Program-made: the position numbers and the translations under genes | Assembly: GCA_937926185.1 (NCBI GenBank) | Contig: CALEYM010000186.1 | Span: forward strand, 1-20,127 | Direction of reading: 5' to 3' | Length of the DNA: 20,127 bases | DNA from: an uncultured Bacteroidota bacterium | Lineage (GTDB): Bacteria; Bacteroidota; Bacteroidia; Chitinophagales; Saprospiraceae | Shown here: positions 1 to 8,494 of the stretch, one piece after another | Layout of the letters: every line of letters begins with the position of its first letter | Numbering within the stretch: position 1 is the first letter of the stretch | The notes under the pieces: generated by a model | Databases searched by the model: none | What the model was told of the DNA's origin: nothing | The model's input: only the letters and a program-made list of their open reading frames with translations

Positions 1-19
1 GAGCGCAGCGAGACATCTT
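1..19. repeat. Possible edge of a dispersed intergenic repeat
   Basis: The first bases contain GCGCAGCGAGACATCT, whose reverse complement AGATGTCTCGCTGCGC resembles, from memory, a short motif that recurs between genes in many Bacteroidota genomes. The element is cut by the window edge, so neither its length nor its copy number can be judged. It lies outside any gene seen here. Confidence is low because only one copy is visible. Confidence 0.2.
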
Positions 20-55
20 GATTAGAAGGCGCGGTTTTGTGGGTAATCGTTAGCC

Positions 56-122
56 TCTAAACCCCTCTAAACCCTTCTAAACCCCTCTAAACCCTCTAAA
101 CCATCTAAACCATCTAAACCCC
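56..122. repeat. Telomere-like tandem repeat, seven units with TCTAAACC core
   Basis: Seven head-to-tail units share the core TCTAAACC. The first four are spaced by 10 bases and the later ones by 9, with the spacer changing from CC or CT to A. On the minus strand the units read GGTTTAGA with G runs. Four runs of three or four G at 92-94, 82-85, 72-74 and 62-65, separated by 6, 7 and 6 bases, meet the usual G-quadruplex pattern. The array begins 13 bases past the stop of the giant gene to its right, so it would lie in the 3' untranslated part of that transcript. It could be a slippage-prone simple repeat, an RNA structure affecting the 3' end, or neutral. The repeat is directly visible; any function is inference. 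Confidence 0.85.
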
Positions 123-134
123 TCATACCCCCCC

Positions 135-3100
135 TCATCGTTGTATCAATAAAAACCCGGTAACCGGTTTTTCATTGCCGGGTAATTTAACCACGTAAAA
201 ATAGGTGCCCGAAGGCAGCGGCTCCCGGTCGTCGTAGCTGCCATTCCAGGAGTTATCATACCCGACTTTATGGAAAACCTGGTCGCCCCACTGGTTAAAA
301 ATGGTCACCTCGTTATCGTTTGGCCCGTCGCCGCTGGTGAGGCATTCCGGCGGTATGACGAAAAAGTCGTTGGCGCCGTCGTTATTGGGGGTGATGATGT
401 TCGGGATACGGCAGTCGCCGGCTTCGCCTACGAGAAAACGGATCGTGGCGTCGCGGCAATCACAGTCGGGGTTGACGTTGCAAAGCCGGTACACCAGTTC
501 ATCGGCGCCTCCAAAGGTCAGTTCGGGCAAATAGGTGAAGATACCGTTGTCTGATTGCGTCCAGGTGCCGTGCAGCGGCGCCTGAATGACCTCTACCGTG
601 GGGAACACCGGGGTCACGTCGTTCAGTAACGCGTTGATCGTTACCTGCTGGCCATACGGCACTACGATGGAGTCGGCATTGGCAACCGGCGCCAGGTCGT
701 AATACACCAGCACCGTATCGCGCGACAGGTCGCTGCACAAACCGTCATTGGTCATCCATAAAAAGCGGTTGGCGCCGATATGCAGGTTGCACACCTTGGA
801 TTTCGGGTCGTCGGGCGTAATGAACTGCTGGTCGGCCGGGGTATCCAGGCTATACCATTTGCCCCGCTCAAACGTATCGATGGGCGATCCCATCAGCACG
901 GTGCAAGGATCGAGACTGCAAACGGTGATATCCGGACCGGCGTCGGCGGCCTTGCCGATGTTGAGTACTGTGAGGGTGGCTTTGGAAGGCGGGCAGCCGG
1001 CTTTTTCCAGGGTCCAGAAAAAATAGTGGGCGCCCTGGGGCCGCAGGTTCCGGACGATGGTGTTCGGGTCGAATTTATTGGCGATTTCGATTTGCAGGGC
1101 ATCCTGTCCGGGCGGCTGCGACCATTTTCCCGGTACCGTCAGCCCCTGGATAGCGTTCAGTTCGACGCTGTCGGCAAAGCAGGTGACGATCTTTGTCGTT
1201 TCCAGCAGGGCTTCTTCGTATTCGTTTACCGTGGCGCAAACGGTGTCGGCATCATAATTCCGGCAGGCGCCGTTGGAAAGCGTCCAGACAAAGCAGTAAG
1301 TATTTCCGGCTTCTCCGCCTGTCACCGGGGAGTCCGGTTTGAAAGGATCGATGATACTCACTGCCGGGTTACCAATTTTCGACCACACGCCGGTGACATT
1401 CGTGTTGGTTGCCAGGGAAGCGCCGAGGTTAAAAGGCGCAAGATCGCAGGCCTGAATATCCGTTCCGGCAAAGGCGGGTATGTTGGACGGGATGGTATCT
1501 ATTTTTACAAAAACAGCCTTGGAAGGCACAGAATAACACCCATCGAGCACGGCGCGCACAAAAAAGCTGTCAGCGGGCGGTTTCAGGCCGTTCAGGTTAT
1601 TCAGTTGAAATTTCAGCGGGAAATCCGGCGCGCCGAGCGAGTCGAGCGTATACGCGTTGTACCAGATGTAGCGGGCCATGGGCGTGGCGTTGCCGGTAAT
1701 TTCCAGGGTCAGCGAAGCGCCCGGTTGCGACAGGCACACCGAATCGGCCAGTTCAACCGCCGGCGCCGGCGGACGGGGTTTCACAACCACCGGGGTGAGA
1801 CCCTCGGCAGACACGCAGCCATTGACCGTGGCTTTTACTTTGTATTCGCCCGCGTGAACCATGGCCGCTTGCGGGATGGACGGATTTTGAATACTCGAAC
1901 TGAAATTGAAGGGGCCCGTCCAGGTATATGTCGCGCCGGGTATCGTCGATGCGCTCAGCGACAGCACATCGCCCTGACACACTGCCGAATTGGAGCTGGC
2001 CACCGGCGCCGGCGGGATCGGATTGATGGTCACGGCAACCACTTCGGAGGGCGCCGAGGGGCAATCGCCGGCTTTCGCCACTACCCAATAGTCGCCGCTG
2101 TGCTGGGGCCCCGCGCCGGCGATGCTGATCTGAGGCTGCGCCTGCGTAAAAATACCGTAAGGCGTGTGCCATTCGAAGCTGATATTGCTGCCATAAGGCG
2201 TACCCGTGCTTTGGGCGGTCAGCACGAAGGAACTGTCGACACAACGGGCGATCGCCTGGTTGGGAAACAGCCGCGGCCTGGGCGGTTCGGGTTGTACGTT
2301 TACCTCGGTGGAACCCTGGTTTGAAATGCAACCGTTGGCATCGGTGACAATTAGTGTGTACGTACCGTTATGAATAGTACATACTTTCGGGATAACCGGC
2401 TGTGGCAGGGTGGAAAACAGCTGGCCGTTTGGCCCGGTCCATTTGTAAGTCAGAGGGCCGTTGGGGGGGAAGACAGAAGCCTGTAGCAGGGCGTCGGTGG
2501 AACAGTTTGTGCAGGCGGGGGCGGTATTGGTCACCGAATTGATGACCGGCGGCGCTGCTACCAATACCGGCACTTCTGCCGTGTTGGTGCAGTTGTAATC
2601 GGTACTCACCGTGACAGTGTAGTTGCCGGTAGCCGGAACCATAACTGTTTGATTAGCGCCTATGCTGCTGTAACCGTTCGGGCCGCTCCAGGTATAGGTC
2701 ACGTCGGACGCCGTGGAATTGGCATTGAGTTGAAGCGTTTCCCCCTGACAAACCGGTGAGTCGGAACCGGCTGAAATATCCGGCTGGGCCTGAATATCCA
2801 CCTGTTTGGGGTCGGACAGGTCCGACAAGCAGTTGTCCTGCAAGATTTGCAAACGCCATAAGCCCGCATGAACATCCGAAGCGGCGGGGAAGAGCAGCAG
2901 GGAGTTGAAATACGTCGTATCGACGGTGGATTGCGGTGAAAGCCAGCGGTACTGTGCCGCGGTCGGTTCATTCATGCAAACCAGCAAAATCGAATCGCCG
3001 GCACACACCAGGGTATTGCCGGAAATAACCGGTTTGGAAGGTTTCATTCGAACCGTGACCATGGCCGTATCGGGCAAGGAAGCGCAGCCGTTGACGGAAA

Positions 3101-6100
3101 CCGTCAAAGTATAAGCGCCTTCATTGATTTCCTGGGCGCAGGAATTGACCAGCGGGCTTTGTCCCGTACCCGTCCACCCCGGCCCGGCCCAGGAATAGGT
3201 CACGTTTTGCCCCGGCTGGGTAGCGGCGGTCAGGAGTATCGGTTCGCAGGGGCATACGGAAATAAGGGGCTGGGTGATGGTTGCCGCCGGGCGTTGCTGC
3301 ACGGTAATATCTTTTACGGTCGACGGCAGGGAAGCGCAGCCGTCGGCCACTACTTTTACAAAATATTGATGCGTGCCGGGCGCCGGCGCAACCACCACAA
3401 ACAGCGGGTCGGGCGTACTGCCGAGCAGGACGGAGTTGGCCGGCGTACCGGAATACCAGTTGTAGGTAACGACGTTGCCCGCAAACTGCTGGCATTTCAG
3501 CGTCAGGTTTGATCCTTCACAAAGGTTGTTGGGCACATCCGGCAGGAATTGCGGTTGGGTGGGCAGGTTGGACAGGTCTACTGCCAGCGTGGCAGCCGAA
3601 GTGCAACCGGTAGGCCCCGTGACCGTGATAACGTAAATGCCATCCGAAGCGTTGGTGATGAACGGATTTTGTTGAAAGGAGACGAAGCTTGTACCCGACC
3701 ATTGATAGGTTTGGCCCGCCGTCGGTTGGGGCGGATTGGCCAACAGTTGGATGGTGGCGCCTTCGCAAGCGTTGTTTGGCGTATAGGAGGGTTGAAAGCC
3801 GGTGGTACGTACCTGCACGGTGCCGGTACAGGCGGCCGAATTGCCCGAAGTATCGGTCGCCGTGAGCGTAACGGTGTACAGGTTGTTCGGCGGGGTAGCG
3901 AGGTTGCAGGTAAAACTTGTTTGCGACAGCTGGAACGATAGCTGCGAGCAGTTGTCGCTGCTGCCGTTGTTCAGTTCCTGCGGTTGCAGGTTGTAGGGTA
4001 CCATCCCGGACAGGTTGGTGAAAATAGTGATCAGCGGGTGGCATTTTGCCTTGGGCGCCACCGTGTCGCGAACCGTCAGCGCGTAGGATACCGAACCCAG
4101 GTTGCCGCTGTCGTCCGACACCGAATAATGTACCGTATAATTGCCCGGAGGCAGGGACACAACGGTCTGGTTGTCGCTCAACTGACCCGATTGTACGGGC
4201 ACTGCACCCCTTCTGATTTCATATTGCACAACGGCATAATTGTAACACAATTCCACCTGTACTGTGCTGATGCCGTCAAATTTGTTGGCGTCGAGTGGGC
4301 CGCAGGGATTGATAAAATCGCTGAAATTGACGATGTCGCGATTGGCTTTCAGAACAAATCCGGCCGAGTTATTGCCCGTGGCCCAGCTGTTGATCTGGTT
4401 GGCCGTGACCGGGATAACGGTTTCGTGCACGTTGGCGCATTGCCCGCTGGTACTGATCGTGGTAGTGGAAAGGAAAACGTTCTGCTCGTCGAATACGTTG
4501 AAAAATTCTCCAAACTGGCCATTGTCGCCCAGGTGCCGGATTTTCAGCGTTCCGCCGGCAACGGCGTTGGGCACCAGACCGGGAATAGTGAGGGTAATAT
4601 CTTTGGGAATATCCTGCAGGCTGTTGACATCCTGCATAAACTGCACCGGCGTTGCCGGTGAAGATTGGTCGAAGTCGGCCGTGAATGAACAGTTTTCCGA
4701 CAGGCCGGGGAAAGGCAAAACAACACTCGCCGTGCAGTTGCTGGCGCCGACGTAGGCCGTAATGGGCGCCGGGGCCGTAACCAGGGGCGGTTCCAGGTCT
4801 TCTATGCGGACGATCGTGGTAGCCGTGGAGGAGTTGCCGGCACAGTCCGTGGCCGTATAGACAACCACGTGATCCCCCGCATTTAAAAATAAACTACCGG
4901 ACGGCGGATAACCCATAGGGGCGCCGTTGTCTACAACGCAGGTAATGCTCAGCGGCAATTGTTGCGTGGCGGCCGGATAGCGGAGCGTAGCCCGGGCGCG
5001 GTTGCCCGGGCAAATGGCGTTGCAAGCCTCGTCCCCCTGGCCGTTCGGCGAGAGGATGATCGTCACATTGCCGTCGGCCAGCCAGGTATTCAGCAAGGAT
5101 GCCGGCAGGGTAAAAGTGGTGTCGCCGCTGGAGCCGCAAAAGCCACTCACCAGCTTTGTGCGGCCGATGTGATACCCGTCTTCGCCCCAGATTTCAAAGG
5201 TCTCGGAAGGCATTTTCGAGTCGGCATTATCCAGGGCAATCGCCAGCGTGGCATTGCCGGTGACCGGGGCGCCGGGCGGGAGGTTGGGCGACGACCAGGA
5301 AAAAACCACCGTATCAACGGGCACGTCGAAAACGGGCGATCCGTTAGGGGTCAGTCCCACGGTATCGCGCAGGACGACATCGTTTTGCAGCGAAGTACAG
5401 TCGTCAAAAACCGACAACAGGGAGGGAATCACGGTATTTGCGCCGCAGGCGCCCGGTTCATTGGGTATTTTTACGGTGTCTTGAGCCACAATTTCCGGTC
5501 CGGCGTTATCCTGCACCGATATGGCTTGGGTGTACGTCCGGCTGTTGCCGCAATTATCCACCGCGGTCCATTGGCGAATGACCATATAATTGGTCCAGTG
5601 GGCGCAATTGGCCGGGTTGGGGTCTTTGATCTCTGTTTCCGAAAACAGGATGTCCACCGCTTCGTCGCAGTTGTCGGCGCCGCCCATAGTGTTGGGCGCC
5701 GGGGGCGCCGGAATGGCATTACATTCCACCCAGATATTGCCCGGAACGGTGGCCAGCGTTGGTTTTACCGTATCGATAATGCGAATGTCCTGTGAAAAGT
5801 AACCGGTATTGCCGCAAACATCCGTACTGGCCCAGGTCAGGGTCAGGGTGTAAGAGTCGGGGCAGTCGCCCGCGGTGATTACCTGATCCTGCAGAACCGG
5901 CGCCGAGGCGATACCGCTGCACACGTCGGTGGCTGTTGGCGGCGGCATGAGCGGCGGCGTTCCGCACACGTGGCTGGTGTCGGTAAATCCGCCGAGGAGC
6001 GGCGGGATGTTATCCACCACGGTAATGATCTGCTGGGCGGTGGAAGTGTTGCCGCAATCGTCGGCGACGGTAAAAATGCGGGTGATGGTATAAGTGTAGT

Positions 6101-8063
6101 GCCCGCAGGAAGCGGGGTCGGGATTTTGGTTGGAAACGTCGGTAAATGTCAGGTTTGCAATATTGCCGCAAATATCCGCGGCCGTCACGCCCTGCCCCAA
6201 AACAGGCGCCGGCGGCGGGGCAAAAGTATCGCAACGGATCGTAAGCGGCGGCGGAACGAGGGTGATCACTGGTTTGGTGGTGTCCAGCACCACAAATGTT
6301 TGTAAGGCCGTGGCGGTATTACCGCAGTCGTCGGTGGCCGTCCAGATGACCTGCAGGGAGTATGCATCCGAGCAGACCGGGTTGACGATCTGAACCGTCG
6401 AGCTGAGCGCCGCGGAAGCGTCGCAGTTGTCCGAGACGTTTGCCGCGGGAAGCGGCGGATCAACATTTGGGCAATAAAGCGTATCCACCGGCTGAAGGCC
6501 GGCAAAAACGGGCGGCGTAACGTCGGTAATGCTGAACCGCAAGGTGACGGAGCCGGTATTGCCGCAATCGTCGGTTGCCCGGAAGGTGACGTCGGCGTAC
6601 CACTGACAATCATTGGCTGCAACGACGGGGTAGGGGCCGGTATTGAACTGCCCCGTTCCTGTTTGCCCGTCGGAACTGCTCCAGGAAAAGTTGGTCCAGG
6701 TGTAACCGGAACAAACATCGGTGGCTGTCGCGTTACCCTGATTGTTGATCCAGGCGATCAGGGCGTTTTGGTCATTTCCGCCGCCGCACTCCTGTGCGAC
6801 GGGGTTGCCGCTGACTACCGGGGCGACAGTGTCGATCACGCCGAAATCCGCATTGCCGATCAGGGCGGTATTGCCGCAGGCGTCGGCGGCGTAAAAATCC
6901 ACACTGACCACGCCGTGTACTTTCGGGTAGGTTTGGCTGCCGATCTGTTGGTCGCCGCAACCGCCTGAAAAGGAGTTCAGAAAGGCCGTCACCACCTGGG
7001 CGGAATCGGCAGCGACGCTATCTATTCGCATAAAATAGCTCAACTGCGGATCGGGCGTGCAGGAGTCCCTGGCCGTCAGCCTGGCCCGCCGGTGTATCCA
7101 GTCGCCCAGGGCGAACAGGTAGTTGGGGCCGGCCGGCGAACAGTATACCACGCTGTCTTTTGGCGCCGTCACGACATCCGGGCCCTTGTTGTCTGTCACC
7201 GTAAATACAGCGGTTCGGGTCACAAAAAAACCGCAGCTGTCGGTGGCGGTGAACGTCACGGTAAGCGGCGGCGGGCAGCTCCCGCTGATGGCAGGTGGGG
7301 CATTGTTGGCGTAGGATGCTATGCCCGAAGGGTCCGAGGCTTTAAAAGCAGCCATTTGGGCGGCCAGCCAGGCGGGAAACGCCGTCGCGGTTTGGGTGCA
7401 GGGGGTGGAACCGTTTTGGGGAGCCGTTGTCACCGTTGGCGGGGAATTGTCCGGCTGAATAACGATGGTTTGGGTAAAAAAGCCGGTATTGCCCGAAGGA
7501 TCGGTGGCGACCCAGGTGCGCGTGAATGTGCCGCCCTGGCAAAGGGCCGGCGGGGTGGTTTGGGAGAAGGTGACCGTCGGCGCCGGGGAACTGCAACTGT
7601 CTGTTGCCGTGAGTGTGGGCGGCAGCGGCACCTGGCTGATGGAAGCGTATTCCACCATGGCGGGCAATCCGCCCGTGACAACGACCGGGTGGGTAGTGTC
7701 GACAATGGCAATGAAAAAGTCGAACAAGGCCGTGTGCCCCTGGTTGTCGGCTACTTTCCAGTACAGGTGCGCCGTTTCCAGGTAATTCCAAGAATCGGTA
7801 AGCTGAAACCCCGAAGCGACGGGATCAAATTCAGATTGCGTAATGGTTGCGCCGGAAGTGGAGCCTACGACCGGGGTACCGATATTGCCGGCCAGCACGG
7901 CGGTACAGGTGGATGGACTGACGATGATGGAATGGGGCCCCGGATAACTAAACGTGAAAAACCCCTGCTGTGCATGCGCACCGGGCAAGGTCAACCAAAG
8001 GAGAAAGATAAAGTTGCAAAAACCAAGCACCACCCGCCAGTGCATGCGTAACCGGTTTTTCAT
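135..8063 (-). CDS. Giant secreted HYR/Ig-like mosaic protein with T9SS type B sorting domain
   Basis: This is a 2642-residue putative surface or released adhesin. The ATG at 8063 is preferred because it gives a clean signal peptide: basic KNRLRMHWR, a hydrophobic core, then AHA before QQG at about residues 29-33. An in-frame TTG at 8087 would add eight residues and is less likely. Residues of about 115-1420 hold around twelve HYR-like modules, most ending in a version of ATDxCGNT. Two beta-sandwich-like domains are inserted near 910-1029 and 1139-1275. Residues 1423-2461 hold nine Ig-like modules that begin with patterns such as CEG, CAGDS or CQGET, followed by three modules of another kind with a VWSK or GKWS core. 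A cadherin-like module (2462-2549, NALLNDV, GIFTYLP) precedes the sorting domain (2550-2642), with IPNIITPNNDGANDFF and FNQWGDQVF. By family knowledge that domain directs export by T9SS. No enzymatic motif is seen. The frame is intact. A PorP/SprF partner is not adjacent on the visible side. Adhesion is inference. Confidence 0.93.
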   Translation of the reverse strand: MKNRLRMHWRVVLGFCNFIFLLWLTLPGAHAQQGFFTFSYPGPHSIIVSPSTCTAVLAGNIGTPVVGSTSGATITQSEFDPVASGFQLTDSWNYLETAHLYWKVADNQGHTALFDFFIAIVDTTHPVVVTGGLPAMVEYASISQVPLPPTLTATDSCSSPAPTVTFSQTTPPALCQGGTFTRTWVATDPSGNTGFFTQTIVIQPDNSPPTVTTAPQNGSTPCTQTATAFPAWLAAQMAAFKASDPSGIASYANNAPPAISGSCPPPLTVTFTATDSCGFFVTRTAVFTVTDNKGPDVVTAPKDSVVYCSPAGPNYLFALGDWIHRRARLTARDSCTPDPQLSYFMRIDSVAADSAQVVTAFLNSFSGGCGDQQIGSQTYPKVHGVVSVDFYAADACGNTALIGNADFGVIDTVAPVVSGNPVAQECGGGNDQNALIAWINNQGNATATDVCSGYTWTNFSWSSSDGQTGTGQFNTGPYPVVAANDCQWYADVTFRATDDCGNTGSVTLRFSITDVTPPVFAGLQPVDTLYCPNVDPPLPAANVSDNCDASAALSSTVQIVNPVCSDAYSLQVIWTATDDCGNTATALQTFVVLDTTKPVITLVPPPLTIRCDTFAPPPAPVLGQGVTAADICGNIANLTFTDVSNQNPDPASCGHYTYTITRIFTVADDCGNTSTAQQIITVVDNIPPLLGGFTDTSHVCGTPPLMPPPTATDVCSGIASAPVLQDQVITAGDCPDSYTLTLTWASTDVCGNTGYFSQDIRIIDTVKPTLATVPGNIWVECNAIPAPPAPNTMGGADNCDEAVDILFSETEIKDPNPANCAHWTNYMVIRQWTAVDNCGNSRTYTQAISVQDNAGPEIVAQDTVKIPNEPGACGANTVIPSLLSVFDDCTSLQNDVVLRDTVGLTPNGSPVFDVPVDTVVFSWSSPNLPPGAPVTGNATLAIALDNADSKMPSETFEIWGEDGYHIGRTKLVSGFCGSSGDTTFTLPASLLNTWLADGNVTIILSPNGQGDEACNAICPGNRARATLRYPAATQQLPLSITCVVDNGAPMGYPPSGSLFLNAGDHVVVYTATDCAGNSSTATTIVRIEDLEPPLVTAPAPITAYVGASNCTASVVLPFPGLSENCSFTADFDQSSPATPVQFMQDVNSLQDIPKDITLTIPGLVPNAVAGGTLKIRHLGDNGQFGEFFNVFDEQNVFLSTTTISTSGQCANVHETVIPVTANQINSWATGNNSAGFVLKANRDIVNFSDFINPCGPLDANKFDGISTVQVELCYNYAVVQYEIRRGAVPVQSGQLSDNQTVVSLPPGNYTVHYSVSDDSGNLGSVSYALTVRDTVAPKAKCHPLITIFTNLSGMVPYNLQPQELNNGSSDNCSQLSFQLSQTSFTCNLATPPNNLYTVTLTATDTSGNSAACTGTVQVRTTGFQPSYTPNNACEGATIQLLANPPQPTAGQTYQWSGTSFVSFQQNPFITNASDGIYVITVTGPTGCTSAATLAVDLSNLPTQPQFLPDVPNNLCEGSNLTLKCQQFAGNVVTYNWYSGTPANSVLLGSTPDPLFVVVAPAPGTHQYFVKVVADGCASLPSTVKDITVQQRPAATITQPLISVCPCEPILLTAATQPGQNVTYSWAGPGWTGTGQSPLVNSCAQEINEGAYTLTVSVNGCASLPDTAMVTVRMKPSKPVISGNTLVCAGDSILLVCMNEPTAAQYRWLSPQSTVDTTYFNSLLLFPAASDVHAGLWRLQILQDNCLSDLSDPKQVDIQAQPDISAGSDSPVCQGETLQLNANSTASDVTYTWSGPNGYSSIGANQTVMVPATGNYTVTVSTDYNCTNTAEVPVLVAAPPVINSVTNTAPACTNCSTDALLQASVFPPNGPLTYKWTGPNGQLFSTLPQPVIPKVCTIHNGTYTLIVTDANGCISNQGSTEVNVQPEPPRPRLFPNQAIARCVDSSFVLTAQSTGTPYGSNISFEWHTPYGIFTQAQPQISIAGAGPQHSGDYWVVAKAGDCPSAPSEVVAVTINPIPPAPVASSNSAVCQGDVLSLSASTIPGATYTWTGPFNFSSSIQNPSIPQAAMVHAGEYKVKATVNGCVSAEGLTPVVVKPRPPAPAVELADSVCLSQPGASLTLEITGNATPMARYIWYNAYTLDSLGAPDFPLKFQLNNLNGLKPPADSFFVRAVLDGCYSVPSKAVFVKIDTIPSNIPAFAGTDIQACDLAPFNLGASLATNTNVTGVWSKIGNPAVSIIDPFKPDSPVTGGEAGNTYCFVWTLSNGACRNYDADTVCATVNEYEEALLETTKIVTCFADSVELNAIQGLTVPGKWSQPPGQDALQIEIANKFDPNTIVRNLRPQGAHYFFWTLEKAGCPPSKATLTVLNIGKAADAGPDITVCSLDPCTVLMGSPIDTFERGKWYSLDTPADQQFITPDDPKSKVCNLHIGANRFLWMTNDGLCSDLSRDTVLVYYDLAPVANADSIVVPYGQQVTINALLNDVTPVFPTVEVIQAPLHGTWTQSDNGIFTYLPELTFGGADELVYRLCNVNPDCDCRDATIRFLVGEAGDCRIPNIITPNNDGANDFFVIPPECLTSGDGPNDNEVTIFNQWGDQVFHKVGYDNSWNGSYDDREPLPSGTYFYVVKLPGNEKPVTGFLLIQR

Positions 8064-8215
8064 ACCAACATGTTTGAGGCCCGGCAAGCATGGGACCGCC
8101 GGATTGTGTCAAGGGATAAAATTCAACTTCCAAGGATTATTGATTAAAAGGATTAACCGAAGCGGGAAAAAATTAGTTTTGAGTTTTGAGTTGCATGTAC
8201 TCTTCGTGCCTCAAC
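8064..8215. other. Gap upstream of giant gene; short AGTTTTG repeat
   Basis: This 152-base gap separates the giant gene from the small gene upstream of it on the same strand and should hold the giant gene's promoter if it has its own. It contains two exact tandem AGTTTTG units at 8175-8188 followed by a partial third. On the minus strand a TAATTTTT at 8168-8175 is only a partial match to the -7 consensus and has no TTG at the proper distance, so I do not call a promoter. No convincing terminator hairpin for the small gene is seen. Confidence 0.4.
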
Positions 8216-8395
8216 CTATTCTTCATTGCTCAACTTCTTGTCTTTCACATTTTTATCGAGAAAGGCGTTGATGTCGTCGATATTATACTCTTTGATGATC
8301 TCACCCATTTCATTCACCCGGATATCCATAGTTTTGAGGTCCTGGTGGAGGGGCTTTTTCGGGGTGTCAGACTTTGGTTTATTCTTTTTTGCCAT
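8216..8395 (-). CDS. Small charged hypothetical protein, 59 residues
   Basis: The product begins MAKKNKPKSD and has a lysine-rich N-terminal third, then a more acidic segment with DIRVNEMGEIIKEYNID and a lysine/glutamate-rich end. It has no signal peptide, no membrane segment and no cysteine, so it is probably a soluble cytoplasmic protein. From memory it resembles short, uncharacterised Bacteroidota proteins that start MAKKK and carry a DIxxNxxGEI and INxFLxKNVxDKKL pattern; this needs a search. The ATG at 8395 is chosen over an upstream in-frame start near 8455 because the added residues are unlike a real N-terminus and because a consensus-like -7 element sits 12 bases before the ATG. It lies 99 bases downstream of gltX on the same strand. 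Function unknown. Confidence 0.72.
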   Translation of the reverse strand: MAKKNKPKSDTPKKPLHQDLKTMDIRVNEMGEIIKEYNIDDINAFLDKNVKDKKLSNEE

Positions 8396-8407
8396 GACAA
8401 ATCGATT

Positions 8408-8415
8408 CAAAAGTA
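8408..8415 (-). promoter_or_regulatory. Candidate -7 element for the small gene
   Basis: The minus strand reads TACTTTTG, an exact match to the Bacteroidota -7 consensus TAnnTTTG. It ends 12 bases before the ATG at 8395, so transcription from it would give a nearly leaderless message. No TTG is present 19-21 bases upstream, so the -33 half is missing. The same octamer occurs upstream of gltX. Confidence 0.35.
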
Positions 8416-8494
8416 AGTAATATCCCGAAATTGGTAGCCATCCGAGGCCGAACAAGTGAATGTTTTGGCCGGTACTATCATTTACGGGGGTATT

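Noticed and set aside
56..122. The telomere-like repeat considered as the end of a linear replicon or as eukaryotic sequence.
   Set aside because: Only seven irregular units are present inside continuous bacterial coding context, and sequence continues on both sides.
780..2324. A 514-codon open frame on the plus strand, opposite the first giant gene.
   Set aside because: It is antisense to an intact, domain-rich gene, its product is rich in Gly, Arg and His with no recognisable domain, and such frames are common opposite high-GC coding sequence.
8396..8455. A longer start for the small gene at 8455, adding 20 residues.
   Set aside because: The added residues are unlike the rest of the protein, and the -7-like element falls inside this stretch, which fits better with a start at 8395.
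8446..8470. Imperfect hairpin with GGCC arms downstream of the gltX stop, as a possible terminator.
   Set aside because: It has two 4-base-pair stems split by an internal loop and no run of T on the gltX side, so it does not meet the pattern of a terminator.
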